DNA from: Pseudomonas oryzihabitans
GTDB taxonomy: Bacteria; Pseudomonadota; Gammaproteobacteria; Pseudomonadales; Pseudomonadaceae
NCBI RefSeq assembly: GCF_006384975.1
Contig: NZ_CP021645.1
Location: 1,578,001-1,642,000, forward strand
Length of the DNA: 64,000 nt
Reading direction: 5' to 3'
Positions 16,709 to 31,995 of the stretch are shown here, piece after piece. The notes below the pieces were generated by a model. That model did not search any database. It saw nothing but the letters and a program-made list of their open reading frames with translations, and was not told the DNA's origin. Each line of letters begins with the position of its first letter. Position 1 is the first letter of the stretch. The position numbers and the translations under genes are program-made.

Positions 16709-18894
16709 GCCAGCCACCGCGCGATGTGCGCGAGATGTCCCTCTATGATCTCTTCGCCAGCGAGGTGCAGAGCCATCTGCAGGCACTGGATGCCGGCCTG
16801 CTGCGACTGGAACGGGACCCCGGCAACACCGCGGTGATCGAGCCGATGATGCGCGCGGCCCATTCCATCAAGGGCGCGGCGCGGATCGTCGACCTGGACG
16901 GTCTGGTGGAGCTGGCCCATGCCATGGAGGATTGCCTGGTCGCCGTCCAGGCGGGTCAACGCCAGCTCAGTGCCCAGGATCTCGACCGGCTGTTCCGCTG
17001 CGTCGACTTCCTCGGTGAAGTCAGCCGCCTGGACGAGGCCGCCAGCCAGCGCTGGCAAGCCGAGCAGCGCGAGGCGCAGCAGGCGCTGGCCCAGGCCCTG
17101 AGTGCTGCCGAGAGCGCACCGCCCGCGCCTCTGCCCAGCGCCCCGCTCCCCCTCGCCCCGGAGGCGTCTCCGATTGCCGAGGAGCCCACTTCCGACAGCG
17201 AACGCGGTCGCGATCCCCTGCGGGTGGACAGCGGCCGCTTCAACCAGATTCTCGCCCTCAGCAGCGAGGCCCGGGTGATGGGTCTCGGCCTGCACGGGCT
17301 GGTACAGGGCTTTCAGGGCTATCGCAGTGAGTTGCAGGCGCTGTTCGGCCAGACTCAGGGCGCCAGCAGCGAGTTGCGCCAGCGCCAGGAGGGCCTGCTC
17401 GACCGCTATCAGCAACAGTTGCAGGCCCTGGAGGCCTATGAGCGGCGACTGCTCGGGGTCTGTCAGGGACTGCTGGACGAGGTGCTCGGCGTGCGGATGC
17501 GCCCCTTGCGCGACGCCGTACAGGGCTTTCCGCGCCTGGTCCGCGACCTGGCGCGGGGGCTGGACAAGGATGCGACCCTGCACATCGACGGCGCCGACAC
17601 CCTGATCGACCGCGAGGTGCTGGCGCGCCTGGAAAGCCCGCTCAACCACCTGCTGCGCAACGCCGTGGACCATGGCCTGGAGCCCCCGGCCGAACGCCGC
17701 GCCCTGGGCAAGCCGGAGAGCGGCCAGATTCGTCTAGAGGCCCGGCACGTCGCTGGTCGACTGCAAGTGAGTCTGCATGACGACGGCCGCGGCCTGGACC
17801 TGGAACGCGTCCGCGCCGCGGTGATCGCCCGCCGCCTGAGTCCGGCAGCGGTCGCCGCCGAACTCAGCCCCGCCGAGTTGCTGGAATTTTTGCTGCTGCC
17901 CGGTTTCAGCCTCAAGGAGACGGTGACCGAGTTGTCCGGCCGTGGCGTGGGCCTGGACGTAGTGGCCGATGCCATCCGCGCCCTGGATGGCGAGGTGCGC
18001 CTGGAAACGCGGCCGGGTGCCGGTTTCACCACCCACCTGCTGGTTCCGGTCAGCCGCTCCATCGTGCGCGCGCTGGTCGTCGATATCGCCGGCGAAGCCT
18101 ATGCCCTGCCGGTCAACCGCATCGAGCGGGTCCTGCGCCTGGCGCCGAGCGAGGTCCACTCCCTCGAAGGCAAGGCCTTCTTCCTGCTCGGCGAGGATCG
18201 CCTGGGCCTGGTCGCCGCCCATCAGCTGCTCGAACTCGAGGGCGCCCCGCCCAGCGGCGATCTCGCCGTGCTGGTGATCGGCGGCGGCGAGCGCCGCTAT
18301 GGCCTGGTGGTCGACCGGCTGCGCGGCGAGCAGGGCCTGGCGCTCAAGCCGCTGGACGAGATCTTCGGCAAGCTGCGCTCGGTCACCGCCGGCGCCCTGC
18401 TCGACGATGGCAGTGCGGTGCTGCTGCTGGACGTCGCCGACCTGCTGACCGGCATCGAGCGCCTGCTCGGCGAGGGGCGCCTGCGCCAGGTGCAGAGCGG
18501 CAAGGTCGCCGATACCCGGCGGATCAAGCGCATCCTGGTGGTGGACGACTCCCTCACCGTACGCGAAATGGAACGCAAGCTGCTGGAAGGCCAGGGCTAC
18601 CAGGTGGAGGTCGCGGTGGACGGCATGGACGGCTGGAACGCCGTACGTGCCGGGGATTTCGACATGTTGTTGTCGGACATCGACATGCCGCGCATGAATG
18701 GCATCGAGCTGGTGGAGCTGGTACGCCGCGATCCCCGCCTGCATGCCCTGCCGGTGATGATCGTGTCCTACAAGGACCGGCCCGAAGATCGGCTCAAGGG
18801 GATGCAGGCCGGTGCCGATTACTATCTGACCAAGGGCAGCTTTCACGACGACGCCCTCATCACCGCCGTGCAGGACCTCATCGGAGCGCCATGA
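16705..18894 (+). CDS. wspE: CheA-type hybrid kinase of the Wsp system
   Basis: A 729-residue kinase. The N-terminal HPt carries the phospho-acceptor His53 in MMRAAHSIKGAARIV. A Pro-rich linker, dimerisation helices, the HATPase domain (LNHLLRNAVDHGLEPP, then LHDDGRGLDLERV and LSGRGVGLDVVADAI), a CheW-like domain (residues ~445-590) and a C-terminal receiver (ILVVDDSLTVREMERKLL, with the Asp in MLLSDIDMPRMNG) follow. WspE phosphorylates WspR to raise diguanylate cyclase output and WspF to provide feedback. All catalytic blocks look intact. It overlaps its neighbours by four bases on both sides. Confidence 0.94.
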   Translation: MSQPPRDVREMSLYDLFASEVQSHLQALDAGLLRLERDPGNTAVIEPMMRAAHSIKGAARIVDLDGLVELAHAMEDCLVAVQAGQRQLSAQDLDRLFRCVDFLGEVSRLDEAASQRWQAEQREAQQALAQALSAAESAPPAPLPSAPLPLAPEASPIAEEPTSDSERGRDPLRVDSGRFNQILALSSEARVMGLGLHGLVQGFQGYRSELQALFGQTQGASSELRQRQEGLLDRYQQQLQALEAYERRLLGVCQGLLDEVLGVRMRPLRDAVQGFPRLVRDLARGLDKDATLHIDGADTLIDREVLARLESPLNHLLRNAVDHGLEPPAERRALGKPESGQIRLEARHVAGRLQVSLHDDGRGLDLERVRAAVIARRLSPAAVAAELSPAELLEFLLLPGFSLKETVTELSGRGVGLDVVADAIRALDGEVRLETRPGAGFTTHLLVPVSRSIVRALVVDIAGEAYALPVNRIERVLRLAPSEVHSLEGKAFFLLGEDRLGLVAAHQLLELEGAPPSGDLAVLVIGGGERRYGLVVDRLRGEQGLALKPLDEIFGKLRSVTAGALLDDGSAVLLLDVADLLTGIERLLGEGRLRQVQSGKVADTRRIKRILVVDDSLTVREMERKLLEGQGYQVEVAVDGMDGWNAVRAGDFDMLLSDIDMPRMNGIELVELVRRDPRLHALPVMIVSYKDRPEDRLKGMQAGADYYLTKGSFHDDALITAVQDLIGAP

Positions 18895-19922
18895 GAATCG
18901 CCATCGCCAACGACCTGCTGCTGGCTACCGAGGCCTTGCGCCGCCTGCTGGTCAGCGACGGACGCCACACGGTTGCCTGGATCGCCCACGACGGCGAAGA
19001 GGCCGTTGCCCGATGCGCGGAAGATCGGCCGGACCTGATCCTCATGGACCTGCAGATGCCGCGGCTCGACGGCATCGAGGCGACCCGGCGGATCATGGCC
19101 CAGTCGCCCTGCGCCATCCTGATGGTGACCGCCACGCCCGACGATTGCGAAGGGGTCTTCCGCGCCATGGGCGCTGGCGCCCTGGACGTGACCGCCGCCC
19201 CGGCGCTGTCCGGCGGTGCCGACGGCGGCGCCCTGCTGCGCAAGATCGCCCGTATCGAACCCCTGGTGCGCCTGCCGGAGCGTCCTGCCCAACCCCCGCT
19301 TCCCGCTCCGGTATCGGCGGCCAGCCCGGCGCCAGCACCGTCGGGCGCGTTGGTGGCCATTGGCGCTTCCACCGGAGGGCCGGCCGCGCTGGTGAGCCTG
19401 TTCGAAGGCTGGACCCCGACCGCCCAGGCCAGTGTGGTCCTGGTCCAGCACATCGATCGGCGCTTCGCTCCCAGCTTCATCGGCTGGCTCGGTACCCAGA
19501 TCGCCTGGCCGGTGCAGGCCGCCATGCCGGGCGCCACGCCACAGCCCGGCCAGGTCAGCGTCGCCCTGGGTGACGACCACCTGCTGCTGGATAGCCGGGG
19601 ACGTTTCGCCTATACCGCCGAGCCGGCCGATTACCCCTATCGGCCGTCGGTGGATGTGTTCTTCTCCAGCCTCGCCGGCCACCCGCACTTCGCCCGCGAC
19701 GCCCTCGGCATCCTGCTGACCGGCATGGGCCGCGATGGCGCGAACGGGCTATTCGCCCTGCGCCAGAGCGGTTGCCCCACCCTGGCCCAGGACGAGGCCA
19801 GTTGTGCCGTATACGGCATGCCCGCAGCTGCGGTTAGAATGGGGGCGGCAGAACGGGTGCTCAGCCCTGCGCAAATCGGAGCCTGGCTCCAACGGCGCTT
19901 CGGTAGCATGCCGCGAAGTTGA
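18891..19922 (+). CDS. wspF: CheB-type methylesterase response regulator of the Wsp system
   Basis: A 343-residue CheB. The receiver domain occupies residues 1-120 (Asp in LILMDLQMPRLDG). An Ala/Pro linker leads to the methylesterase domain with nucleophile motif AIGASTGGPAALVSL, the VLVQHIDRRFAPSFIGWL block, and LLTGMGRDGANGLFAL near the C-terminus, so the Ser-His-Asp triad region is intact. WspF demethylates WspA and turns the pathway down; loss of WspF in other pseudomonads locks WspR on and gives wrinkly colonies. Here the frame is full length, so the pathway is predicted to be switchable. Confidence 0.93.
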   Translation: MRIAIANDLLLATEALRRLLVSDGRHTVAWIAHDGEEAVARCAEDRPDLILMDLQMPRLDGIEATRRIMAQSPCAILMVTATPDDCEGVFRAMGAGALDVTAAPALSGGADGGALLRKIARIEPLVRLPERPAQPPLPAPVSAASPAPAPSGALVAIGASTGGPAALVSLFEGWTPTAQASVVLVQHIDRRFAPSFIGWLGTQIAWPVQAAMPGATPQPGQVSVALGDDHLLLDSRGRFAYTAEPADYPYRPSVDVFFSSLAGHPHFARDALGILLTGMGRDGANGLFALRQSGCPTLAQDEASCAVYGMPAAAVRMGAAERVLSPAQIGAWLQRRFGSMPRS

Positions 19923-20022
19923 ACATGACAGGTCGCCGACAGGAACGTCGGACGGCGTAGCGGCAGGGATCGGCCATATAAAGATGCGGGACACTCGCCC
20001 GCCCGCACAAGGACTCGCAGTA

Positions 20023-21045
20023 ATGGCCATGCAAGAGGGTAGCGCCCTGGACAGCCTGACCGCCCCCAAGGTGCGGCTGCTGCTGGTGGACGATCAGTTG
20101 ATCATCATCGAAGCCCTGCGGCGGATGATCGCGGATCAACCCGATATCGAACTGCACTACTGCCTGGACGCGAACCAGGCGGTGAACATGGCCCTGCAAC
20201 TCAAGCCCACCGTGGTGCTGCAAGACCTGATCATGCCCGAGATCGATGGCCTGGAAACCGTCCGCCGCTTCCGGGCGGAGCCGGCCCTGCGCGACGTGCC
20301 CATCGTGGTGCTTTCCTCCAAGGAAGATCCCCAGGTCAAGGCACAGAGCTTCGCCACCGGCGCCAACGACTATCTGGTCAAGCTGCCCGACAAGCTCGAG
20401 TTGCTGGCGCGGCTGCGCTACCACTCCGAGGCCCATGTCCTGCGCGCCCAGCGCGACGAGGCCTTCCGCTTCCTGCGCGAGAGTCAGCGGCAGTTGGCCG
20501 AGGCCAACATCCAGCTGCAGAAGCTGGTGGCCATCGACAGCCTCACCGGCATCAACAATCGCCGCCATTTCGACCAGACCTACGAAGGCGAATGGCTGCG
20601 CGCCCGACGTAGTCGCCAACCGCTCGCCCTGCTGCTGTGCGACGTCGACCATTTCAAGCGCTACAACGATACCTACGGCCATCTCAGCGGGGATCTCTGC
20701 CTGAAGAAGGTGGCGGCGGTGCTCACCGAACAGCTCAAGCGTCCGGCGGACCTGGTGGCGCGCTATGGTGGCGAGGAATTCGCCATGGTGCTGCCGGACA
20801 CCGATGCCGAAGGTGCACTCAAGGTGGCCGAGGCCTGCCGTGCCGGCGTCGAGCGGCTGCAGGTCGCCCACACCGGCAGCGAATTGGGCATCGTCACCAT
20901 TTCCATCGGGGTCGGCAGCATCCAGCCGCAGAGCGGCGACGACCACGAAGCCTTCATCGAACGCACCGACCAGGCCCTTTACCAGGCCAAGGCCGAGGGG
21001 CGCAATCGGGTGCATCTGGTAGTCGGCGCGGCCAAGGACGCCTGA
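20023..21045 (+). CDS. wspR: Diguanylate cyclase response regulator of the Wsp system
   Basis: A 340-residue REC-GGDEF protein. The receiver (VRLLLVDDQLIIIEALRRMI; Asp in LQDLIMPEIDG) is joined by a helical stalk (residues ~135-170) to a GGDEF domain with active site ARYGGEEFAMVLP and the upstream inhibitory-site motif R-P-A-D five residues before it, so product inhibition should be kept. Phosphorylation by WspE stimulates cyclic-di-GMP synthesis. Unlike the tightly overlapping upstream genes it is separated from wspF by 100 bp. ATGs at 19984, 20023 and 20029 are possible; 20023 is chosen from the nearby GGA and spacing. The stop lies 18 bp before a transposon-like element. Confidence 0.93.
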   Translation: MAMQEGSALDSLTAPKVRLLLVDDQLIIIEALRRMIADQPDIELHYCLDANQAVNMALQLKPTVVLQDLIMPEIDGLETVRRFRAEPALRDVPIVVLSSKEDPQVKAQSFATGANDYLVKLPDKLELLARLRYHSEAHVLRAQRDEAFRFLRESQRQLAEANIQLQKLVAIDSLTGINNRRHFDQTYEGEWLRARRSRQPLALLLCDVDHFKRYNDTYGHLSGDLCLKKVAAVLTEQLKRPADLVARYGGEEFAMVLPDTDAEGALKVAEACRAGVERLQVAHTGSELGIVTISIGVGSIQPQSGDDHEAFIERTDQALYQAKAEGRNRVHLVVGAAKDA

Positions 21046-21063
21046 CCCGCGTCAACATGCTTA

Positions 21064-21263
21064 GAGCCTGTTCATAATCTCGCGAGCTAGAGCCAAACAA
21101 GGCCTAGGCGGCCCCGCGAAAATGGCTGAGGAAGCGGATCGGACTCGCGCTCGAGTTTACGGGTGGTAAATGAGCATTGCGACGGGGCCGCCCAGGCGGG
21201 GCTGGCCACCCAGGCCATTTTCAACGCGGTTTGGCCGACGCGCAGCAGATTATGAACAGGCTC
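21064..21263. mobile_element. 200-bp MITE-like element, IS5-type ends, TTA target duplication
   Basis: The ends are a perfect 17-bp inverted repeat, GAGCCTGTTCATAATCT at 21064-21080 and its complement at 21247-21263. The element is flanked by TTA on both sides (21061-21063 and 21264-21266), as expected for a 3-bp T-N-A target duplication of IS5-family transposases. It contains no transposase, so it would need one supplied in trans. The right-hand TTA is the complement of the TAA stop codon of the adjacent minus-strand cyclase gene. The inner part includes GGTAAATGAGCATT (21165-21178), shared with the element at 38.84 kb. Confidence 0.8.
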
Positions 21264-22178
21264 TTAGAAGCCGCGGCTGACCAGACGATTCCGCCCTTCC
21301 GCCTTGGCCTGGTAGAGCAAGGTATCGGCGGCCCTGAGCAGCCAATCCGGCGTCTGTTCATGGGTCGGATGACAGCACGCCAGGCCCATGCTCATCGTCA
21401 GCCACAGGCGGTCGTCGGCCAGGGGATGGGCGATGCGCAATTCGGCGATGCCCTGGCGGCAACGCTCCAGGACCGCTTCGGCAGCCTCCCGGGGTGCCCC
21501 CGGCAGCAGCAGCACGAATTCCTCACCGCCATAGCGCGCCAGGCAATCACGCTCGCGGATACGTTGCTCCAGCACCTGGGCGACCCGGGACAGCGCCTGG
21601 TCACCGGCGGCATGGCCATAGGTATCGTTGTACTGTTTGAAATAGTCGATATCGAGCATGGCGATGGCCATGGGCCGGTGCCGGCTGACCGCCAGTTGCC
21701 ATTCGGCCGCCAATTGCTCGTCGAACCGCCGTCGATTGCCCACCGCGGTCAGCGGATCCAGGTGGGCCAGCTCCTCAAGCAGGCGCCGTTGCCTGGCCAG
21801 TTGCAGGTGCAACCGCACGCGCGCCAGCACGGCCAGTGGGTTGAACGGCTTCTGGATGAAGTCGCTGGCGCCCAGCTCGAAGCATTCGACCTCGCGATTG
21901 AGGTCATTGGCCGCCGTGATGAAGATGACCGGAATGGCGCTGGTCTCGGCGCGCCGCTTGAACAGTTGGATCAACTGCAGGCCATCGATGCCAGGCATCA
22001 CCACGTCCAGCAGAATGAGATCCGGATGCTCACGTGCCGCCTTGGTCAGCGCCTGGACCCCGCTCCTGGCCAGCATGATCCGCGCCTCATCGCGCAGCAG
22101 ATCGGCCAAAACGCGCAGGTTGCTCTTCTGATCGTCGACGATCAGTACCAATGGCAGCTCGATACGGCGGCCTTCCAT
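21264..22178 (-). CDS. Response regulator with diguanylate cyclase output (REC-GGDEF)
   Basis: A 304-residue protein. The receiver covers residues ~8-122 (PLVLIVDDQKSNLRVLADLL; Asp in LILLDVVMPGIDG; Lys in FIQKPFNPLAV). The GGDEF domain covers residues ~140-300 with LDPLTAVGNRRRF, LDIDYFKQYNDTYGH and the active site ARYGGEEFVLLLP; R-E-R-D five residues upstream is an intact inhibitory site. It should make cyclic-di-GMP when phosphorylated. The gene follows the giant hybrid kinase almost without a gap: after the kinase stop come GTG CGG ATG, and the ATG at 22178 is chosen. The kinase is therefore its likely phosphodonor. Its TAA stop coincides with the target duplication of the inserted element. 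Confidence 0.92.
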   Translation of the reverse strand: MEGRRIELPLVLIVDDQKSNLRVLADLLRDEARIMLARSGVQALTKAAREHPDLILLDVVMPGIDGLQLIQLFKRRAETSAIPVIFITAANDLNREVECFELGASDFIQKPFNPLAVLARVRLHLQLARQRRLLEELAHLDPLTAVGNRRRFDEQLAAEWQLAVSRHRPMAIAMLDIDYFKQYNDTYGHAAGDQALSRVAQVLEQRIRERDCLARYGGEEFVLLLPGAPREAAEAVLERCRQGIAELRIAHPLADDRLWLTMSMGLACCHPTHEQTPDWLLRAADTLLYQAKAEGRNRLVSRGF

Positions 22179-22184
22179 CCGCAC

Positions 22185-28844
<6,660 letters not shown>

Positions 28845-28861
28845 TGCCTTCTTGGGTTGTA

Positions 28862-28925
28862 TACGAAAAGTAGTCGAGCGATGCGTTCTGCCACGACGCA
28901 TCGCCGAGCGCAGACACTTTTCGTA
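28862..28925. repeat. Nested dyad upstream of giant kinase, remnant of the 38.8-kb element family
   Basis: Outer arms TACGAAAAGT (28862-28871) and ACTTTTCGTA (28916-28925) are perfect complements. Inner arms GCGATGCGT (28878-28886) and ACGCATCGC (28896-28904) are too. Read on the minus strand, GTACGAAAAGTGTCTGCGC with TCGGCGATGC aligns with one end of the element at 38839-38990, and the other arm aligns with its opposite end, so this looks like an internally deleted copy. A further half-site, ACTTTTCGATAC, is at 28947-28958. Lying between the kinase and the divergent flavoprotein gene, it may act as an operator or promoter element. Confidence 0.6.
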
Positions 28926-29031
28926 CCGACCTAAAGTATCCAAGGAACTTTTCGATACAGTGATATTACCTTAGCCATCACTTGGCTTTCGTCCACTCAC
29001 GCAAGAAATTGCGCACTTCGGAGCAAACGGC

Positions 29032-31143
29032 ATGGATGCATTACCTTCTGTCCGCAAGATAGCCATTCTAGGCGGCGGCGTTTCCGCCATTACCGCCGCA
29101 TTTCGTCTTACTAGTGAGCCGAAATGGCAGGAGCGTTACCAGATCACCCTGTATCAGCAGGGCTGGCGTCTGGGTGGCAAGGGCGCCAGCGGGCGCAACG
29201 CCGATGACCACCAGCGCATCGAAGAGCACGGCATCCACGTCTGGTTCGGCTTCTACTACAACGCCTTCCATAGTCTGAGACACTGCTACGAGGAACTCGG
29301 CCGCCCCGCCGGTGCGCCCCTGGCGACCCTCGACGACGCCTTCTTCGCCCATTCCCATACCGCCTTCGCCGATGACTTCCAGAGCCACTGGACCACCTGG
29401 CCCATCGACACCCTGGCGCTGCCGGGCAAACCTGGCGAAGGCTGGAATCCCAAGCCCTTCATGACCGCCCTGGGCAACCTGCTGGAATGGCTGCTGCGGT
29501 TGGGCGAAGCCGAAGCGGCTACCCCTCAGGCGGTTCCCGCCGGACTGTTCGCCCGCCTGCGTGCGCACTGCCGCGAAGAGGCCCAGGAACTGGCCCTGAG
29601 CGAAGCGGAGCGCCAGCTGCACAAGGCGCGCGCCGCCCTGCCCGAGAGCAACGATCATCCCCTGCTGCTCTGGCTGCTGCGCGAAGCCCGCGAACTGTTG
29701 GCACGGGTACTGGAGGAGCGTGGCCAGACCAGCATCAGCGCCCACCGACTGTGGCTGCTGATGGACTTCGGCCTCACGGTGCTCATCGGCATGCTCGCCG
29801 ACGAGGTCTATGACCGGGGCTTCGAAGCCCTCAACGAGGAAACCTTCCTGGCCTGGCTGACCCGCCATGGCGCCAGCGCCGCGACCCAGGACGGCGCGAT
29901 CGTCAAATCACTGCACGGCGGCATCTTCGCCTACCGGGATGGCGACCTGGAGCAGCCCAACGTCGAAGCCGGCACCGTTCTGCGTGCCGCCCTGCTGGCC
30001 CTGACCACCTCCAAGGGCTCCTTCATCTGGCGCATGCAAGCCGGGATGGGCGACGTGGTGTTCGCGCCCTACTACGAGGTGCTGTTCAAGCGCGGGGTGA
30101 ATTTCCAGTTCTTCCATCAGGTGACCGGCATCGAGGCCGCCGACGACGGCCAGGGACAGGGCCCACGGGTGACCCGCCTGCAGATGCAGCGCCAGGTCCT
30201 GCTCAAGCAGGAACCCTATCAGCCGCTGGTGGACGTCAAGGGCCTGCCCTGCTGGCCCTCGGCGCCCCTCTACGAGCAGATCGATGATCAGGTCGCCCAG
30301 CAACTCAAGGACGGCCACATCAATCTGGAATCCAGCTGGAGTGGCTGGAAAGGCGTCGAACAACGGGAATTGCGCGTCGATCATGACTTCGACGAGGTGA
30401 TCCTGGGGATTTCCGTGGCGGGCCTGGCGGATCTCTCGCCCAGCCTCTGCGCCCTGGATCCCGCCTTCGCCCAGATGACCCAGGCGGTCGCCACGGTGGC
30501 CACCCAGGCGGTGCAGCTCTGGCAGGACCGGGACGTCTGGCAACTGGGCTGGACCGGCTCGCCCAAGGGTGGCCAGGCACCGGAACTGCTCGGCTTCGCC
30601 GCCCAGGCGATGGACTCCTGGGCCGACGTCACCTATCTAGTGGACCGCGAGGATTGGTCGAGTGGCACCCCGCCGCAGGACATCAGCTACTTCTGTGGTG
30701 TCTTCGCTGCCACGAGCGCCCCACCGGTCGGCGAATACAGCGACTACCCGCAACAGCAGGCCGCTCAGGTGCACAAGGAGTTCATCGACTTCATGAACGG
30801 CAATCTACGCGCCTACTGGCCGAACGCCGGGACCGATCAGGGCTATCACTGGGAGTACCTGCTGGCGCCCGCCGCGGTCAGTGGCCCCGCCCGCTTCGAC
30901 TATCAGTACTGGCGTGCCAACGTCGACCCCAGCGAGCGTTACGTGCAGAGCGTGGCTGGCAGCAGTCGCCAGCGACTTGCTACCGACGGCACCGTCTGCT
31001 GCAACCTCTATCTGACCGGCGATTGGATCGACAACGGCTTCAACATGGGCTGCGTGGAGTCGGCGACCCTATCCGGTCTGCAGACCGCTCGCGCCATCCT
31101 CGGCCATGGGGAGGTCCTGCCCGGGGAAGACGCCTTCCAGTGA
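29032..31143 (+). CDS. FAD-dependent oxidoreductase, phytoene/carotene-desaturase-like
   Basis: A 703-residue flavoprotein. The N-terminal dinucleotide-binding motif is KIAILGGGVSAITAAFRL, followed by QQGWRLGGKGASGRN. The IEEHGIHVWFGFYYNAF motif resembles the glutamate-glycine-histidine plus FFG-type signature of plant/cyanobacterial phytoene and zeta-carotene desaturases. The C-terminal flavin motif is LTGDWIDNGFNMGCVESATL, then SGLQTARAIL. The central ~250 residues are unlike short desaturases, so the substrate may be another hydrophobic molecule. No carotenoid genes are visible nearby. The ATG at 29032 has GGAG about eight bases upstream. Its 3' end overlaps the convergent 298-residue gene by 75 bp. 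Confidence 0.8.
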   Translation: MDALPSVRKIAILGGGVSAITAAFRLTSEPKWQERYQITLYQQGWRLGGKGASGRNADDHQRIEEHGIHVWFGFYYNAFHSLRHCYEELGRPAGAPLATLDDAFFAHSHTAFADDFQSHWTTWPIDTLALPGKPGEGWNPKPFMTALGNLLEWLLRLGEAEAATPQAVPAGLFARLRAHCREEAQELALSEAERQLHKARAALPESNDHPLLLWLLREARELLARVLEERGQTSISAHRLWLLMDFGLTVLIGMLADEVYDRGFEALNEETFLAWLTRHGASAATQDGAIVKSLHGGIFAYRDGDLEQPNVEAGTVLRAALLALTTSKGSFIWRMQAGMGDVVFAPYYEVLFKRGVNFQFFHQVTGIEAADDGQGQGPRVTRLQMQRQVLLKQEPYQPLVDVKGLPCWPSAPLYEQIDDQVAQQLKDGHINLESSWSGWKGVEQRELRVDHDFDEVILGISVAGLADLSPSLCALDPAFAQMTQAVATVATQAVQLWQDRDVWQLGWTGSPKGGQAPELLGFAAQAMDSWADVTYLVDREDWSSGTPPQDISYFCGVFAATSAPPVGEYSDYPQQQAAQVHKEFIDFMNGNLRAYWPNAGTDQGYHWEYLLAPAAVSGPARFDYQYWRANVDPSERYVQSVAGSSRQRLATDGTVCCNLYLTGDWIDNGFNMGCVESATLSGLQTARAILGHGEVLPGEDAFQ

Positions 31144-31965
31144 CCCTGCCACCAGGGCCGCCGCGAGGGCTTCGCGGTGGCCCGCGGCGGGCGGATAGGC
31201 CGGCTTGTTGCCGTTCAGATAGTTCAGCAGCTCGGGCGCCTGGTTCCAGTCCGCCGCCGCCTGGTACAGCTCGCGCAAAAAATGCCGAATCAAGCCGTCC
31301 ATCAGGCGCACGGCGGTTTCTTCGAGGCCTTTGCCCTTACCTTCGATGATGGCGCGATCCGCCTCGGTAAGCGGATAATGCGGCGGATAGAAGTCCGCCA
31401 GATGCACCAGCAGCGTCACCGAAAATCCGCGCGGGTCGGCCAGCCAAGCGCCAATTTCACCGAAGATCGTCGCATCTTCCACCAGCGCCTGGGCGAACAT
31501 CAGCCGATAGAGGGTGATGTTGAGGAATTCCTGGCCAACCTCGTTTTCCAGACGGGCGTCGTCCTCATAGAGATGGAAGCCGTCGAGGATGGAAGAGTTG
31601 TGGGCGCGATACCAGTGGCTCGGCGTGGGCTCGGCGATGAAATCCAGCCAGCAGCGCGTGGGAAAGGGCGCCTGGTCAGCAGGGATATCGTGCTGCGCCA
31701 GGCAGCCGGCCAGCTCCGACAGATAGATGAAGTTCAGGTTGACGTTGCGCCACCAGGGACTGCCGGTTTCCGGGTCCAGCACCCCGGCACGGATTTCCCA
31801 ATCGAGAAAGGCCAACTCCGAATCGCCGTAGCTCAGGCCGTCGTTGTCGGTGTCACCGAAACGCTCGTAGAAGGACTCGCGCACCCTGCGTCTTTTGCCT
31901 GGATCGTTGCGAATGGCTTCGCAGAGGGCTCTGGTCGCGGCGACCGCTTCTTCGTAGGTATTCAT
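31069..31965 (-). CDS. Hypothetical protein convergent with the flavoprotein gene
   Basis: A 298-residue protein I do not recognise. It is soluble-looking, with no signal peptide, and rich in aromatic and acidic residues: FYERFGDTDNDGLSYGDSEL near the N-terminus, AHNSSILDGFHLYEDDARLE, and LADFYPPHYPLTEADRAIIE in the middle. It lacks obvious cofactor motifs. The ATG at 31965 has GGGAT just upstream and codon use matches the neighbours, so it is probably real. The last 25 codons overlap the 3' end of the flavoprotein gene on the other strand. The convergent pair may work on one pathway, but there is no direct evidence. Confidence 0.7.
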   Translation of the reverse strand: MNTYEEAVAATRALCEAIRNDPGKRRRVRESFYERFGDTDNDGLSYGDSELAFLDWEIRAGVLDPETGSPWWRNVNLNFIYLSELAGCLAQHDIPADQAPFPTRCWLDFIAEPTPSHWYRAHNSSILDGFHLYEDDARLENEVGQEFLNITLYRLMFAQALVEDATIFGEIGAWLADPRGFSVTLLVHLADFYPPHYPLTEADRAIIEGKGKGLEETAVRLMDGLIRHFLRELYQAAADWNQAPELLNYLNGNKPAYPPAAGHREALAAALVAGSLEGVFPGQDLPMAEDGASGLQTG

Positions 31966-31995
31966 GGCATCCCTGTCCTAGGTGGTGGTGCTGGA

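Noticed and set aside
28845..28943. 33-residue N-terminal extension of the giant kinase from a TTG
   Set aside because: The added residues are Arg-rich, no ribosome site precedes the TTG, and the stretch is better explained by the dyad repeat; not fully excluded because the site before 28844 is close to the ATG.
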